Below, piece after piece: positions 6,323 to 12,266 of a stretch of 18,616 bases of DNA. The stretch comes from Candidatus Altarchaeota archaeon. Lineage in GTDB: Archaea; Altiarchaeota; Altiarchaeia; IMC4; QMZM01. Numbering within the stretch: the stretch's first letter is position 1; every line of letters begins with the position of its first letter. The notes beneath the pieces are model-generated. The model had not been told where the DNA came from. It saw only the letters and a program-made list of their open reading frames with translations, and did no database searches. The position numbers and the translations under genes are program-made. Location of the stretch: NCBI GenBank assembly GCA_018897475.1, contig JAHIKS010000017.1, positions 1-18,616 on the forward strand, written 5' to 3'.

Positions 6323-7435
6323 ATGGTAGGCCTTACCAAAACCATACGAATACCTTTGCATGAACCCAACAAGGGGAAATATGACTCCCTCATCAATACT
6401 CTTAACCGCTATTCTGAATGTATCAACTTCCATCTTGATGGTGCTTTCCTTTATTCTGATTCCAAACAGGATTTACATGAACTCTGCTACCGCTCTGCCC
6501 GGCTGGATGGTTTGTCTGCCAACCTTGTACAGTCGGCAAGAGACCGTGCCATTGAAATGCATCGGAAGGGATGTACTCATACAGGTAATGTCCCCATCCG
6601 CCTGAATCAGCGAATCTTCAAACTCGTTCTTCGTGATGATGGTCTTAATCTTATTGGTATCACAACCATTAATTGCAGGATATATGTGCCTCTCCCACCT
6701 TATCTCCGACCTCACCAGAAGCGACATCTAAAAGACATAACTTCTGGAAAGGCAACCTGCAACTCCGCCGAGCTTATCAACAGAGATGGCGACTTATGGA
6801 TCCACCTCTTCGTGAAATACGAAGTTGACAAACCTCACTATCAACCAAGAACCATTATTGGAGTCGACTTGGGAGTATCCAAGCTGGCAACGGCGTCCGC
6901 TCTTAGCAAGGATGCAGTGAGCAAGGTCAACTTCTTTGATGGTTCTGAGTTGAGATTTAAACGGAAGTGTTACAAGCGAAGCCTGAGCGAGTGGCAATCC
7001 AATGGAAATGATGCAATGGTTAGAAGGTCGAAGGGCAAAATATCAAACCTTTCAACCTATCTGAACCACTGCATCAGCAAGGAGATTGTTTCCTTAGCGG
7101 AGCAATATCCTAATCCAGTGATTGTCATGGAATCCCTGAAAGGCATCAGGGAGCGAATCAAGTATTCCAAGCGAATGAATGCTGAGCTACACTCCTGGTC
7201 TTTCGCCCAGCTCCAGAGCTTTATCGAGTATAAGGCTATGGAAAAAGGCATTCGGGTTGAGTATGTGAATGCAAAAAACACATCCAGGATGTGTTCTAAC
7301 TGCGGACACACCCATAAGTCGAATCGCAAGGATCAAACACATTTCAAGTGCTCGGAGTGTGGTTATGAAGCCAATAGTGATTTCAACGCTTCCGTCAATA
7401 TAGCCAAAGTCTTCCGTGAGGGAGCACCCACCTAG
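6323..7435 (+). CDS. tnpB: TnpB (IS605 OrfB / IS1341-type) RNA-guided nuclease
   Basis: The protein has 370 residues, at the short end for TnpB. The RuvC-like nuclease is complete by its key residues: D182 in IIGVDLGVSKLATAS, E270 in VIVMESLKGIRERI, and D353 in ANSDFNASVNIA. A zinc ribbon sits between the last two, with C324-x2-C327 and C343-x2-C346 (CSNCGH and CSECGY). The N-terminal half carries the usual helical and beta wedge region. TnpB cuts DNA guided by an RNA made from the right end of its element and helps keep the element at its site. No tnpA transposase is present, so movement would need one in trans. It lies between cdc48 and the acidic-protein gene, in the same direction as cdc48. 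No island palindrome lies upstream. It looks intact rather than decayed. Confidence 0.93.
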   Translation: MVGLTKTIRIPLHEPNKGKYDSLINTLNRYSECINFHLDGAFLYSDSKQDLHELCYRSARLDGLSANLVQSARDRAIEMHRKGCTHTGNVPIRLNQRIFKLVLRDDGLNLIGITTINCRIYVPLPPYLRPHQKRHLKDITSGKATCNSAELINRDGDLWIHLFVKYEVDKPHYQPRTIIGVDLGVSKLATASALSKDAVSKVNFFDGSELRFKRKCYKRSLSEWQSNGNDAMVRRSKGKISNLSTYLNHCISKEIVSLAEQYPNPVIVMESLKGIRERIKYSKRMNAELHSWSFAQLQSFIEYKAMEKGIRVEYVNAKNTSRMCSNCGHTHKSNRKDQTHFKCSECGYEANSDFNASVNIAKVFREGAPT

Positions 7436-7556
7436 CCTATATGGTTGGATGGATGGGGTGAACTAAACCGCCCTTGATCTGGCTTACACCTGAACCAAAA
7501 GCGTTGATGGGTAAGTTGGACTAAAACGTCAGCCCCTTTAAGAGCTGGTAGTTTAC
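7390..7556 (+). ncRNA. Probable TnpB guide RNA (omega/reRNA), right end of the element
   Basis: TnpB proteins use an RNA that overlaps the 3' end of tnpB, runs through the right end and carries the guide from the flanking DNA. Here 121 non-coding bases follow tnpB and end in an imperfect hairpin at about 7530-7548. If the boundary is at about 7556, the guide would come from bases just after it (about 7557-7576). The position is inferred from the family; no fold was computed. Confidence 0.35.
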
Positions 7557-7622
7557 TCCTTTTATTACCAACTACTGATTAGAACATAACCGAATGGAGA
7601 TTGTAGCAGCTAAGATGATCTA

Positions 7623-7838
7623 TCATTCTTTGGCTTCTTCAGACTCTTCGGTTTCTGCAGCCTCTTCCCCCATCTTTTCTTCAGAGCCTTCACTGCTCTC
7701 TTCTTCCAGAGCTTTCTCTTCCTCTTCTTCAGACCCTTCGCTTCCTTCATCACTCTCTTTTTCCGGAACTTCCTCTTCTGCTTCTTCTTCAAACCCTTCA
7801 GCCTCCGTTTCTTCTATTTCTTCTTCCTGCATTTTCAT
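7623..7838 (-). CDS. Extremely acidic 71-residue protein coupled to the MinD-like gene
   Basis: Of 71 residues 36 are Glu and one is Asp, with Ser, Gly, Ala and a few Lys making up the rest; there is no aromatic residue apart from one Phe. It is predicted to be disordered or a single charged helix, with no signal peptide or membrane segment. Its ATG follows the stop of the MinD-like gene with no gap (TGAATG), so translation is coupled. A palindrome matching the island operator lies inside the MinD gene at 7878-7892, about 40 bases upstream, with a weak TATA-like CTTTCATA (7870-7863) placed so that transcription could start at this ATG. Unlike haloarchaeal acidic proteins, it stands alone in a genome whose other proteins are not acidic. 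Function unknown; a counter-ion or tether for a basic partner (for example the Lys tail of the GvpH-like protein) is possible. Confidence 0.7.
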   Translation of the reverse strand: MKMQEEEIEETEAEGFEEEAEEEVPEKESDEGSEGSEEEEEKALEEESSEGSEEKMGEEAAETEESEEAKE

Positions 7839-8648
7839 TCACCCCGCTTTAAACTTTTTTCCTATGAAAGGCAAAATTATCGATTTTCGATAATTAACGA
7901 AAGCCAGAATCCTATCCCGGAAGCCCCTATCCTTCTTGGGCTCATGCTCCTTCCCCAGAATATGGTCTGAGACCTTCCTTATCTCATTGCTTACTCTATG
8001 CCTTGGGTGGCTCAGAATGACTGGATTCTTGGCTTCAATCGATTTCCTCACTATCGGATCTTCAGGTATCGCCCCTATAACTGGAAGTTCAAAGAATGAG
8101 GAAACAGTACCCGTATCCAATTCATCTTCCTTGGTTATCCGGTTTAGAACAATACCGATAATGTCCTTGTCATACTTTTCTGCAATCGTTTTTGTCCTTA
8201 ATGCGTCTGAGACTGTAGGGAGCTCGGGATGCGTTACTAACAAAATTTCATCAGACATATCGATGGCAGCCAAGGTTTCCCTATCCAAGCCGGTTGCGGC
8301 ATCGATTAGAACGAAATCCTTATCACCAAGGAATTTATCAATGGACTTCCTTAGGTTCCTTGGCTCGGTATCTACATGCTCAATAGACAGGGAGGCAGGA
8401 ATTATATCGACACCGGATGGATGCTTGTATATTGCATCCGTGAGCGAAGCCCCGTTTTTCATGACATCATGAATAGAGACTGGATAGCTCAGAAGCCCAA
8501 AGTGAAGTCCCAGATTAGCACCAGTAAGGTTTGCATCAATGATGGCAACGTTCTTGCTCTCTTGAGCAAGAGAAACGCCCAGATTCGAAACGAGAGTCGT
8601 CTTTCCGACACCGCCCTTTCCCGATAGAACACCAATCACTCTGGCCAC
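7839..8648 (-). CDS. minD: MinD/ParA-type (SIMIBI) positioning ATPase
   Basis: The protein has 269 residues and starts with GTG at 8648, leaderless with respect to a TATA box at 8678-8671. The deviant Walker A motif K-G-G-V-G-K-T-T is at about 10-17 (LSGKGGVGKTTLVSNLGVSL). It is followed by an IDANLTGANLGLHFGL segment (switch I type) and DFVLIDAATGLD (Walker B / switch II type), with LVTHPELPTVSDALRT typical of MinD. The C-terminal 20 residues (FVNYRKSIILPFIGKKFKAG) are basic and hydrophobic and may form a membrane-targeting helix like that of bacterial MinD. MinD/ParA proteins place cell structures by ATP-driven cycling. ParA-type genes occur in some bacterial gas-vesicle clusters, for example in Serratia. 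Control by the island operator supports a role in vesicle placement or partition. No MinE- or ParB-like partner is seen unless the coupled acidic protein acts as one. Confidence 0.88.
   Translation of the reverse strand: MARVIGVLSGKGGVGKTTLVSNLGVSLAQESKNVAIIDANLTGANLGLHFGLLSYPVSIHDVMKNGASLTDAIYKHPSGVDIIPASLSIEHVDTEPRNLRKSIDKFLGDKDFVLIDAATGLDRETLAAIDMSDEILLVTHPELPTVSDALRTKTIAEKYDKDIIGIVLNRITKEDELDTGTVSSFFELPVIGAIPEDPIVRKSIEAKNPVILSHPRHRVSNEIRKVSDHILGKEHEPKKDRGFRDRILAFVNYRKSIILPFIGKKFKAG
7878..7892 (-). promoter_or_regulatory. Palindromic operator inside the MinD-like gene, before the acidic-protein gene
   Basis: The symmetric sequence TATCGATTTTCGATA extends to 21 bases (7875-7895) with 9-bp arms AATTATCGA and TCGATAATT. 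It encodes N-Y-R-K-S-I-I near the C-terminus of the MinD-like protein. It lies 40 bases upstream of the acidic-protein ATG, the distance seen between operator and ATG at the leaderless genes of the island. The TATA box between them is poor. Confidence 0.55.
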
Positions 8649-8670
8649 GGTATTATACTTACGGTTTTAA

Positions 8671-8716
8671 TATATAAATCAATTCTTATCGAATTTCGAT
8701 ATAAATACTATAAATA
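8671..8716. promoter_or_regulatory. Shared divergent operator between the MinD-like and coiled-coil zinc-finger genes
   Basis: TATCGAATTTCGATA (8687-8701) lies between two TATA boxes. On the plus strand TATAAATA (8709-8716) is exactly 7 bases away and drives the gene at 8754. On the minus strand TTTATATA (8678-8671) is 8 bases away and drives the GTG at 8648. One palindrome thus serves two promoters facing outward. Confidence 0.8.
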
Positions 8717-8753
8717 TTATTAAATTTAATCTAATTCCATTAGCTTCTGAAAA

Positions 8754-10004
8754 ATGCCAAATATTGATGACTGGAAAATAGCCAAGAAGAGTATAGGGGA
8801 GGGTGGTGAGAAGAAGCTAACGAGAAAGAAGAAAAAACAAAAGAAGATGGAATATCGCATGGGAGAAGACGTGATGGACCGGTTGAAAAAGGTTAGAGAG
8901 CGTGAAGAGGGGATAGCATGGAAGGAAAGGGAATTTCAAGAAAAACATCAGAAATTGGAGAATAAGGCAAAGGAGCTGATTAGAACGGAAATGCAGATAA
9001 ATAGGAAGATCAGGGAATTTAAGGACAGTGGAGGAGACAAATATGAAACGAAGATGAGTGAGATTAAGGAGAAGGAAGAGGAACTGGCATTGAAGGAAAA
9101 GGAGATACTAACAAAGAGCCTTGAGCCGGGTAGGGAACAGAGAGATATGCTAGCAAAGGAAAAAGAGATCGACAAAAAAACGCTAGAGCTGAATGGTGGG
9201 TGGGGAGAGGTTGATAGGAAAGAAATGGAGTTGGAAAAGCAGAGGGCTGAGTTAGAGGAAGGGGAAAAGAAGGTTCTAGCCAGAGAAGATAAGGTAAAAA
9301 AAGAGATTGAAAAGCTGGAGGAAAAGAGAAAAGAGTTGCTCGCTAGAGAAAAGGAGGGAAAGATCTCAAAGGGAGATGAGATAAAGAAAGAGACTGAGGA
9401 ATTAGAGAAAAGGGAGAAGGAACTGCTTGAAAAGGAGGATAGGATAAAGAAAAAGACTGAGGAATTAGAGAAAAGGGAGAAGGAACTGCTTGAAAAGGAG
9501 GATAGGATAAAGAAAAAGACTGAGGAATTAGAGAAAAGGGAGAAGGAACTGTTAGCTAGAGAGAATGAAATAAAGAAGAAAGCTGAGTTAGAGAAAAAAG
9601 GAGGAGAGGATAGGATAAAGGCGGGGATTGAGGAACTGAAGAAAAAAGGGAAGGAACTGCTCGGAAAGGAGGATGAGATAAAGGAAGAGGCCATGGAACT
9701 AGAAAAAAGAGAAAAGAAATTGATTGGGGAGGAGAAAGAGGAGAAGAAGGTAGAAAAGAAAACCGAGAAGGTGAAACCAATCCCTGAAAAACGGGTAGAA
9801 AAGGGCGAGATTCAATGCGCGTATTGTCGCGGGAGAAGAAGAGACCCCATAAAACGCAAGCTCTCCTGCAGGGTCTGCAGGGGCAAGGGCGTAATCAAGA
9901 TAGAGGCTCCAGTGAAGAAATGTCCCAAGTGCAAAGGGGCTGGACGGGCCCGGGATAAACTCCCGTGCCTGAAATGCAGAGGTAGGGGGGTGGTTGGTGT
10001 CTGA
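8754..10004 (+). CDS. Long coiled-coil protein ending in a DnaJ-type zinc finger
   Basis: The protein has 416 residues. Residues about 45-335 are one very charged coiled coil of Glu, Lys, Leu and Arg. It includes a 21-residue unit (TEELEKREKELLEKEDRIKK plus K) that occurs in three tandem copies at about 214-275. At DNA level these are 63-bp repeats starting at 9392, 9455 and 9518, the first two nearly identical. A basic linker leads to four C-x2-C motifs: C355/C358, C372/C375, C390/C393 and C405/C408, each followed by basic or Gly residues (CRVCRGKG, CPKCKGAG, CLKCRGRG). This is the layout of the DnaJ cysteine-rich domain, which binds two zinc ions and unfolded protein. There is no J domain, so it is not a standard Hsp40. 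It is under the island operator, divergent from minD. It could be a scaffold or chaperone for vesicle proteins; this is inferred. Confidence 0.85.
   Translation: MPNIDDWKIAKKSIGEGGEKKLTRKKKKQKKMEYRMGEDVMDRLKKVREREEGIAWKEREFQEKHQKLENKAKELIRTEMQINRKIREFKDSGGDKYETKMSEIKEKEEELALKEKEILTKSLEPGREQRDMLAKEKEIDKKTLELNGGWGEVDRKEMELEKQRAELEEGEKKVLAREDKVKKEIEKLEEKRKELLAREKEGKISKGDEIKKETEELEKREKELLEKEDRIKKKTEELEKREKELLEKEDRIKKKTEELEKREKELLARENEIKKKAELEKKGGEDRIKAGIEELKKKGKELLGKEDEIKEEAMELEKREKKLIGEEKEEKKVEKKTEKVKPIPEKRVEKGEIQCAYCRGRRRDPIKRKLSCRVCRGKGVIKIEAPVKKCPKCKGAGRARDKLPCLKCRGRGVVGV
9392..9577 (+). repeat. Three tandem 63-bp repeats within the coiled-coil gene
   Basis: Repeat starts are at 9392, 9455 and 9518 (each begins GACTGAGGAATTAGAG). 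Copies one and two are nearly identical; copy three diverges after about 40 bases. The unit is three heptads long (21 codons), so gain or loss of copies keeps the coiled coil in register. Confidence 0.9.
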
Positions 10005-10052
10005 AGGCGAGGCTTTTATATCCTGAATTCAATACTACAAAGAGGTGATTTT

Positions 10053-10295
10053 ATGGCTGAGGTTTTATGTAAATGTGGAATAAAAAGAGAGCCGGGTTAT
10101 CTGTATTTTGTCGACAAGAAGGGAAATGCCGCAAGGTGCAAGATGGCGAGAAAGGGACAGAAGAGCGATAAAAAACAGGAGGTCCTCCACGAGTGCGGAA
10201 TAAAAAGAGAATCAGGTTATCTCTACTTTATCGACAAGAAGGGGAACTGCGCCAGAGCAAAGATGGCCCGCGGCGGAAAGAAGAAGAAAAGATAG
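10053..10295 (+). CDS. Small basic protein with an internal duplication, unknown function
   Basis: The protein has 80 residues made of two copies of a 33-residue unit 40 residues apart: EVLCKCGIKREPGYLYFVDK and EVLHECGIKRESGYLYFIDK, each continuing KGN-x-A-R-x-K-M-A-R. The first copy has three Cys (C-x-C plus one after AAR), the second has two. The units are separated by KGQKSDKKQ, and the protein ends in KKKKR. The pattern C-G-I-x-R-E-x-G-Y-L-Y-F-x-D-K-x-G-N looks like a small beta fold, and I recall single-unit forms in archaea only as hypothetical proteins. GAGGTGA at 10041-10047 lies 5 bases before the ATG, and a TATA box (TTTTATAT, 10014-10021) lies upstream. No island palindrome is present, since the upstream gene ends there. 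Confidence 0.75.
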   Translation: MAEVLCKCGIKREPGYLYFVDKKGNAARCKMARKGQKSDKKQEVLHECGIKRESGYLYFIDKKGNCARAKMARGGKKKKR

Positions 10296-10362
10296 TTTTG
10301 GTATAGGGAGAAACGCGGGTTGAATTTAAAGCCGGGTGGAATAAGAAAATAAATTTCGAGAT

Positions 10363-10587
10363 TTACAACAATTCTATAAATCTCTCGGCTGTTAATCCTG
10401 CCCCGTCAATAATCGCGTCCAATGTTCCAGTATCTATCGACTTGTGTAATGGGACAACTACTTGCGCAAATGGCTTATCCCGCCTCATAATCACATGGGA
10501 GGATCTCTGACGTCTGATATAAAATCCCGTCCTTATTAGAGCACGAATTACCTTTTTGCCAGACAATCCTCGAGGTAATTTAGTCAA
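10363..10587 (-). CDS. hicA: HicA-type mRNA interferase toxin
   Basis: The protein has 74 residues, a full-length HicA with the double-stranded-RNA-binding-like fold: LSGKKVIRALIRTGFYIRRQ, then RSSHVIMRRDK with the catalytic His at residue 31, and VVVPLHKSIDTGTLDAII near the end. HicA cuts mRNA during translation unless bound by HicB. Its start overlaps the hicB stop by 4 bases (10584-10587), so the pair is translated in coupled fashion with the antitoxin first. All expected segments are present, so it should be active. Confidence 0.9.
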   Translation of the reverse strand: MTKLPRGLSGKKVIRALIRTGFYIRRQRSSHVIMRRDKPFAQVVVPLHKSIDTGTLDAIIDGAGLTAERFIELL

Positions 10588-10805
10588 TGTGCCAAAATCT
10601 CAACCTCAAGTATCTTTTTACTTATCTCTTGTGGAACAGGGATACTATCCTCAATAAGGCATTCGATATAATCACTAATGGCCTCTTTTAAGTTTTTTAA
10701 TACCTCTTGTTTTGTTTTACCCTGAGCAACACAACCTCGCAGGATAGGGCAAATAGCTACATATCCCGACTCACGCCCCTTCTCTAGGATTACAGTGTAT
10801 CTCAT
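10584..10805 (-). CDS. hicB: HicB-type antitoxin, short form without DNA-binding domain
   Basis: The protein has 73 residues and forms the partial RNase-H-like HicB fold: MRYTVILEKGRESGYVAICP, then LRGCVAQGKTKQEVLKNLKE, AISDYIECLIEDSIPVP. It ends at about the point where longer HicB proteins continue into a ribbon-helix-helix or HTH domain, so this one lacks a visible DNA-binding part. It is the first gene of the hicBA unit. GGGTGTGA, 6 bases before the ATG, may serve as a ribosome site. An imperfect palindrome lies over the promoter (10823-10845). Confidence 0.9.
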   Translation of the reverse strand: MRYTVILEKGRESGYVAICPILRGCVAQGKTKQEVLKNLKEAISDYIECLIEDSIPVPQEISKKILEVEILAH

Positions 10806-10822
10806 TTTTTCACACCCTTTAT

Positions 10823-10845
10823 CAGATTTGTTTAAAGTTAATCTG
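10823..10845 (-). promoter_or_regulatory. hicBA promoter with an imperfect palindrome
   Basis: CAGATT and AATCTG arms (10823-10828 and 10840-10845) flank a TTTAAA core (10831-10836) that can serve as the TATA box on the minus strand. Eight of eleven base pairs match. Toxin-antitoxin genes commonly repress themselves through such sites, but this HicB has no visible DNA-binding domain. Confidence 0.4.
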
Positions 10846-10938
10846 TATTAAAATCTCTGTTTTTATCTTTAAAAGAAACAAGATTGTTTTTGTTTAGCGT
10901 CGCATTCGTCAGTTATGAGAAATTACTTCTTGCAAACC

Positions 10939-11685
10939 CTACCTGAACCTCAGCCTCACAGTCGCAAAGTTATAGGGGGCGCACGGTCCGATGGCCTTTA
11001 TCTCCAGCGCAGAGTATAGCTTCTCGAGCTCGTCAATCTTTTTGACAAACTCTCCCTCCAGGTCGTTTTTTACCAGAAACGCTCCATTGAATATCATTTT
11101 TTTACCAACTAGGTCGTTCGACTTGGATGCGGTGGAATACTCCTTCAACTGCTCGTGGATGTCGGTAACGTATTCGTTCCCTCTCGTTATCAATTCGTCC
11201 TGCAGGAGAATCTTCAGCTGCACCTTCGCTCTTGGGTCGTCCTTTTCTTTTAGCTGTTCCGTGAGCTCTCTGGCGGCCTCATTGGTCTCCTGGATCTCCT
11301 TTTGAATCCTGTCCTTATCCCAGAAGATTTTCATCCCGTATTCCCTTTTGCCATCCATCTTCCTCAGGAGGCCGTTCCAGATGCCGTACTGCCGCCTCAT
11401 TATGTTGCTGATGTCGCCCACGCTCTTCAGGATAGAGCCAAATGCTGCAGGGAGGATTATGCAGCCCTTTACTATGTCATCTACAACCCTCCTGTGTGCC
11501 ATGGCATGCTCATCGTCCGGCTCGTAGTATTTTATCGGGGCATCGCTGACGATGGCTGTTAGGGCCTTGTAGGTCAGTGGATAGACGGGATTGTCCTCGA
11601 TTCCGGCACCCAGCCCGGAGTAATCGAACTTCTTGCTGTCTAGGCTCTTTATTATTCCATAGGTGTACTTCCCCTGTTTTGTCAT
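10939..11685 (-). CDS. gvpL: Gas-vesicle assembly protein GvpF/GvpL
   Basis: The protein has 248 residues, normal for the GvpF/GvpL family. The N-terminal domain runs YTYGIIKSLDSKKFDYSGLG, then LTYKALTAIVSDAPIKYYEP. The family hallmark segment HAMAHRRVVDDIV...ILPAAFGSIL follows (about 60-86), where incoming vesicle shells are thought to be contacted. The C-terminal half has a coiled-coil stretch (about 123-150) and the closing strand signature IGPCAPYNFATVRLRF. These proteins are essential minor components that bind GvpA early in vesicle assembly. Whether F or L is meant cannot be told from one sequence. The gene is a single unit facing left, away from gvpA. Its promoter has only a degenerate island operator (11745-11759), and a toxin-antitoxin pair follows it. 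Confidence 0.93.
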   Translation of the reverse strand: MTKQGKYTYGIIKSLDSKKFDYSGLGAGIEDNPVYPLTYKALTAIVSDAPIKYYEPDDEHAMAHRRVVDDIVKGCIILPAAFGSILKSVGDISNIMRRQYGIWNGLLRKMDGKREYGMKIFWDKDRIQKEIQETNEAARELTEQLKEKDDPRAKVQLKILLQDELITRGNEYVTDIHEQLKEYSTASKSNDLVGKKMIFNGAFLVKNDLEGEFVKKIDELEKLYSALEIKAIGPCAPYNFATVRLRFR

Positions 11686-11729
11686 CGTAATCTTCTCATC
11701 GTAATTCGTTCACTATTTTACTATAAAGA

Positions 11730-11759
11730 TATAATCGGTTAAAAGTTCTGAATTCGATT
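11730..11759 (-). promoter_or_regulatory. gvpF/L promoter with a degenerate island operator
   Basis: On the minus strand AATCGAATTCAGAAC (11759-11745) matches the consensus at 9 of 15 positions, with the left arm (ATCGAA) perfect and the right arm lost. It is 7 bases upstream of ATTATATC (11737-11730), the same spacing as the strong sites. A second TATA candidate is TTTATAGT (11727-11720). Confidence 0.35.
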
Positions 11760-11782
11760 TGATGGAATTTTAGTTTGCGTGT

Positions 11783-12256
11783 TCAATTTCCCTTGACTGT
11801 CTCCTCCAACTCATCGATCCATTTCGCGATCAGGGAGGGTTTCCTCGTACTTTCCCTCCGGCCGGAAGGAAGCTCATCCTCCACCTCCTGGAGAGCAGCT
11901 ATAGCCAAATCCTTGAGATATTCTTTCTCTTGAGAATCTGCATCATTCAGTGCCTTTCTTGCAGCCTCAAGCCTGTATCTCAAGTATTCTCTAGGGAGCG
12001 CCTCTATCCCCACCCTGAGACTGAAGGCATATTTCCGTCCGATGAGGGGAATTCCATTGATAAGGGAGTCTATCACTATGGGATCGCGAAGATTCCCAAT
12101 TTTCCTCTCTGCAACGAAATATGGCTTGAATTCAAACCCTATGGGATGTGGCCGAGAGGCCGTGCCTCTCGGACATATGTCGGAATTCTGGAAGAATTCC
12201 GCCACATTCTTACTGGGTGGTGGAATTCTAATTTCTGCTGAATCCGTATCCCCCAT
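11783..12256 (-). CDS. Unknown protein, fullest copy of a three-copy family
   Basis: The protein has 157 residues. The core from about residue 40 (FEFKPYFVAERKIGNLRDPI, then VIDSLINGIPLIGRKYAFSL) is repeated in the broken copies at 14001-14167 and 14981-15142. The C-terminal half is helical and charged (LPREYLRYRLEAARKALNDA) and ends SLIAKWIDELEETVKGN. The first 40 residues (ending ICPRGTASRPHPIG) look improvised: they are coded by a stretch with two perfect hairpins (12152-12172 and 12182-12200) not present in the other copies, so the true N-terminus may have been lost or replaced. I do not recognise a family. It ends up in the same direction as, and just after, the AbiE pair (11 bases between), so it could belong to that unit. 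It may be expressed or may be a pseudogene. Confidence 0.45.
   Translation of the reverse strand: MGDTDSAEIRIPPPSKNVAEFFQNSDICPRGTASRPHPIGFEFKPYFVAERKIGNLRDPIVIDSLINGIPLIGRKYAFSLRVGIEALPREYLRYRLEAARKALNDADSQEKEYLKDLAIAALQEVEDELPSGRRESTRKPSLIAKWIDELEETVKGN
12152..12200. repeat. Two adjacent perfect hairpins, apparent insertion in the three-copy family gene
   Basis: Hairpin one: CCGAGAGGC (12152-12160), loop CGT, GCCTCTCGG (12164-12172). Hairpin two: GGAATTC (12182-12188), loop of 5, GAATTCC (12194-12200). The related copies at 14150-14167 and 15130-15142 pass from GAATTCA to GGTGGA with no such segment, so roughly 60-70 bases were gained here. Confidence 0.55.
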
Positions 12257-12266
12257 GGGATGGGAA

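Larger units (their letters stand above)
6196..7556 (+). mobile_element. IS200/IS605-family element carrying only tnpB (IS1341 type)
   Basis: The element spans the nested hairpin at 6196-6239, intact tnpB, and a right-end region finishing near GCCCCTTTAAGAGCTGGTAG (7532-7551) and TTTAC. Such a hairpin with a CCTTTAA loop followed by a short AT-rich tetra- or pentanucleotide is the usual right end of these elements. There are no terminal inverted repeats and no target duplication, as expected for this family. The ends given are approximate. Confidence 0.55.

Noticed and set aside
7594..7893. Serine-rich 99-codon plus-strand frame
   Set aside because: It is the antisense shadow of the Glu-rich gene; GAA/GAG codons read as TTC/CTC (Phe, Ser, Leu) on the other strand.
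9392..9577. 63-bp tandem repeats considered as a CRISPR array
   Set aside because: The repeats abut with no unique spacers and keep the coiled-coil reading frame.
8948..9694. 248-codon minus-strand frame rich in Ser and Phe
   Set aside because: It is the antisense shadow of the Lys/Glu coiled-coil gene and has no promoter or ribosome site.
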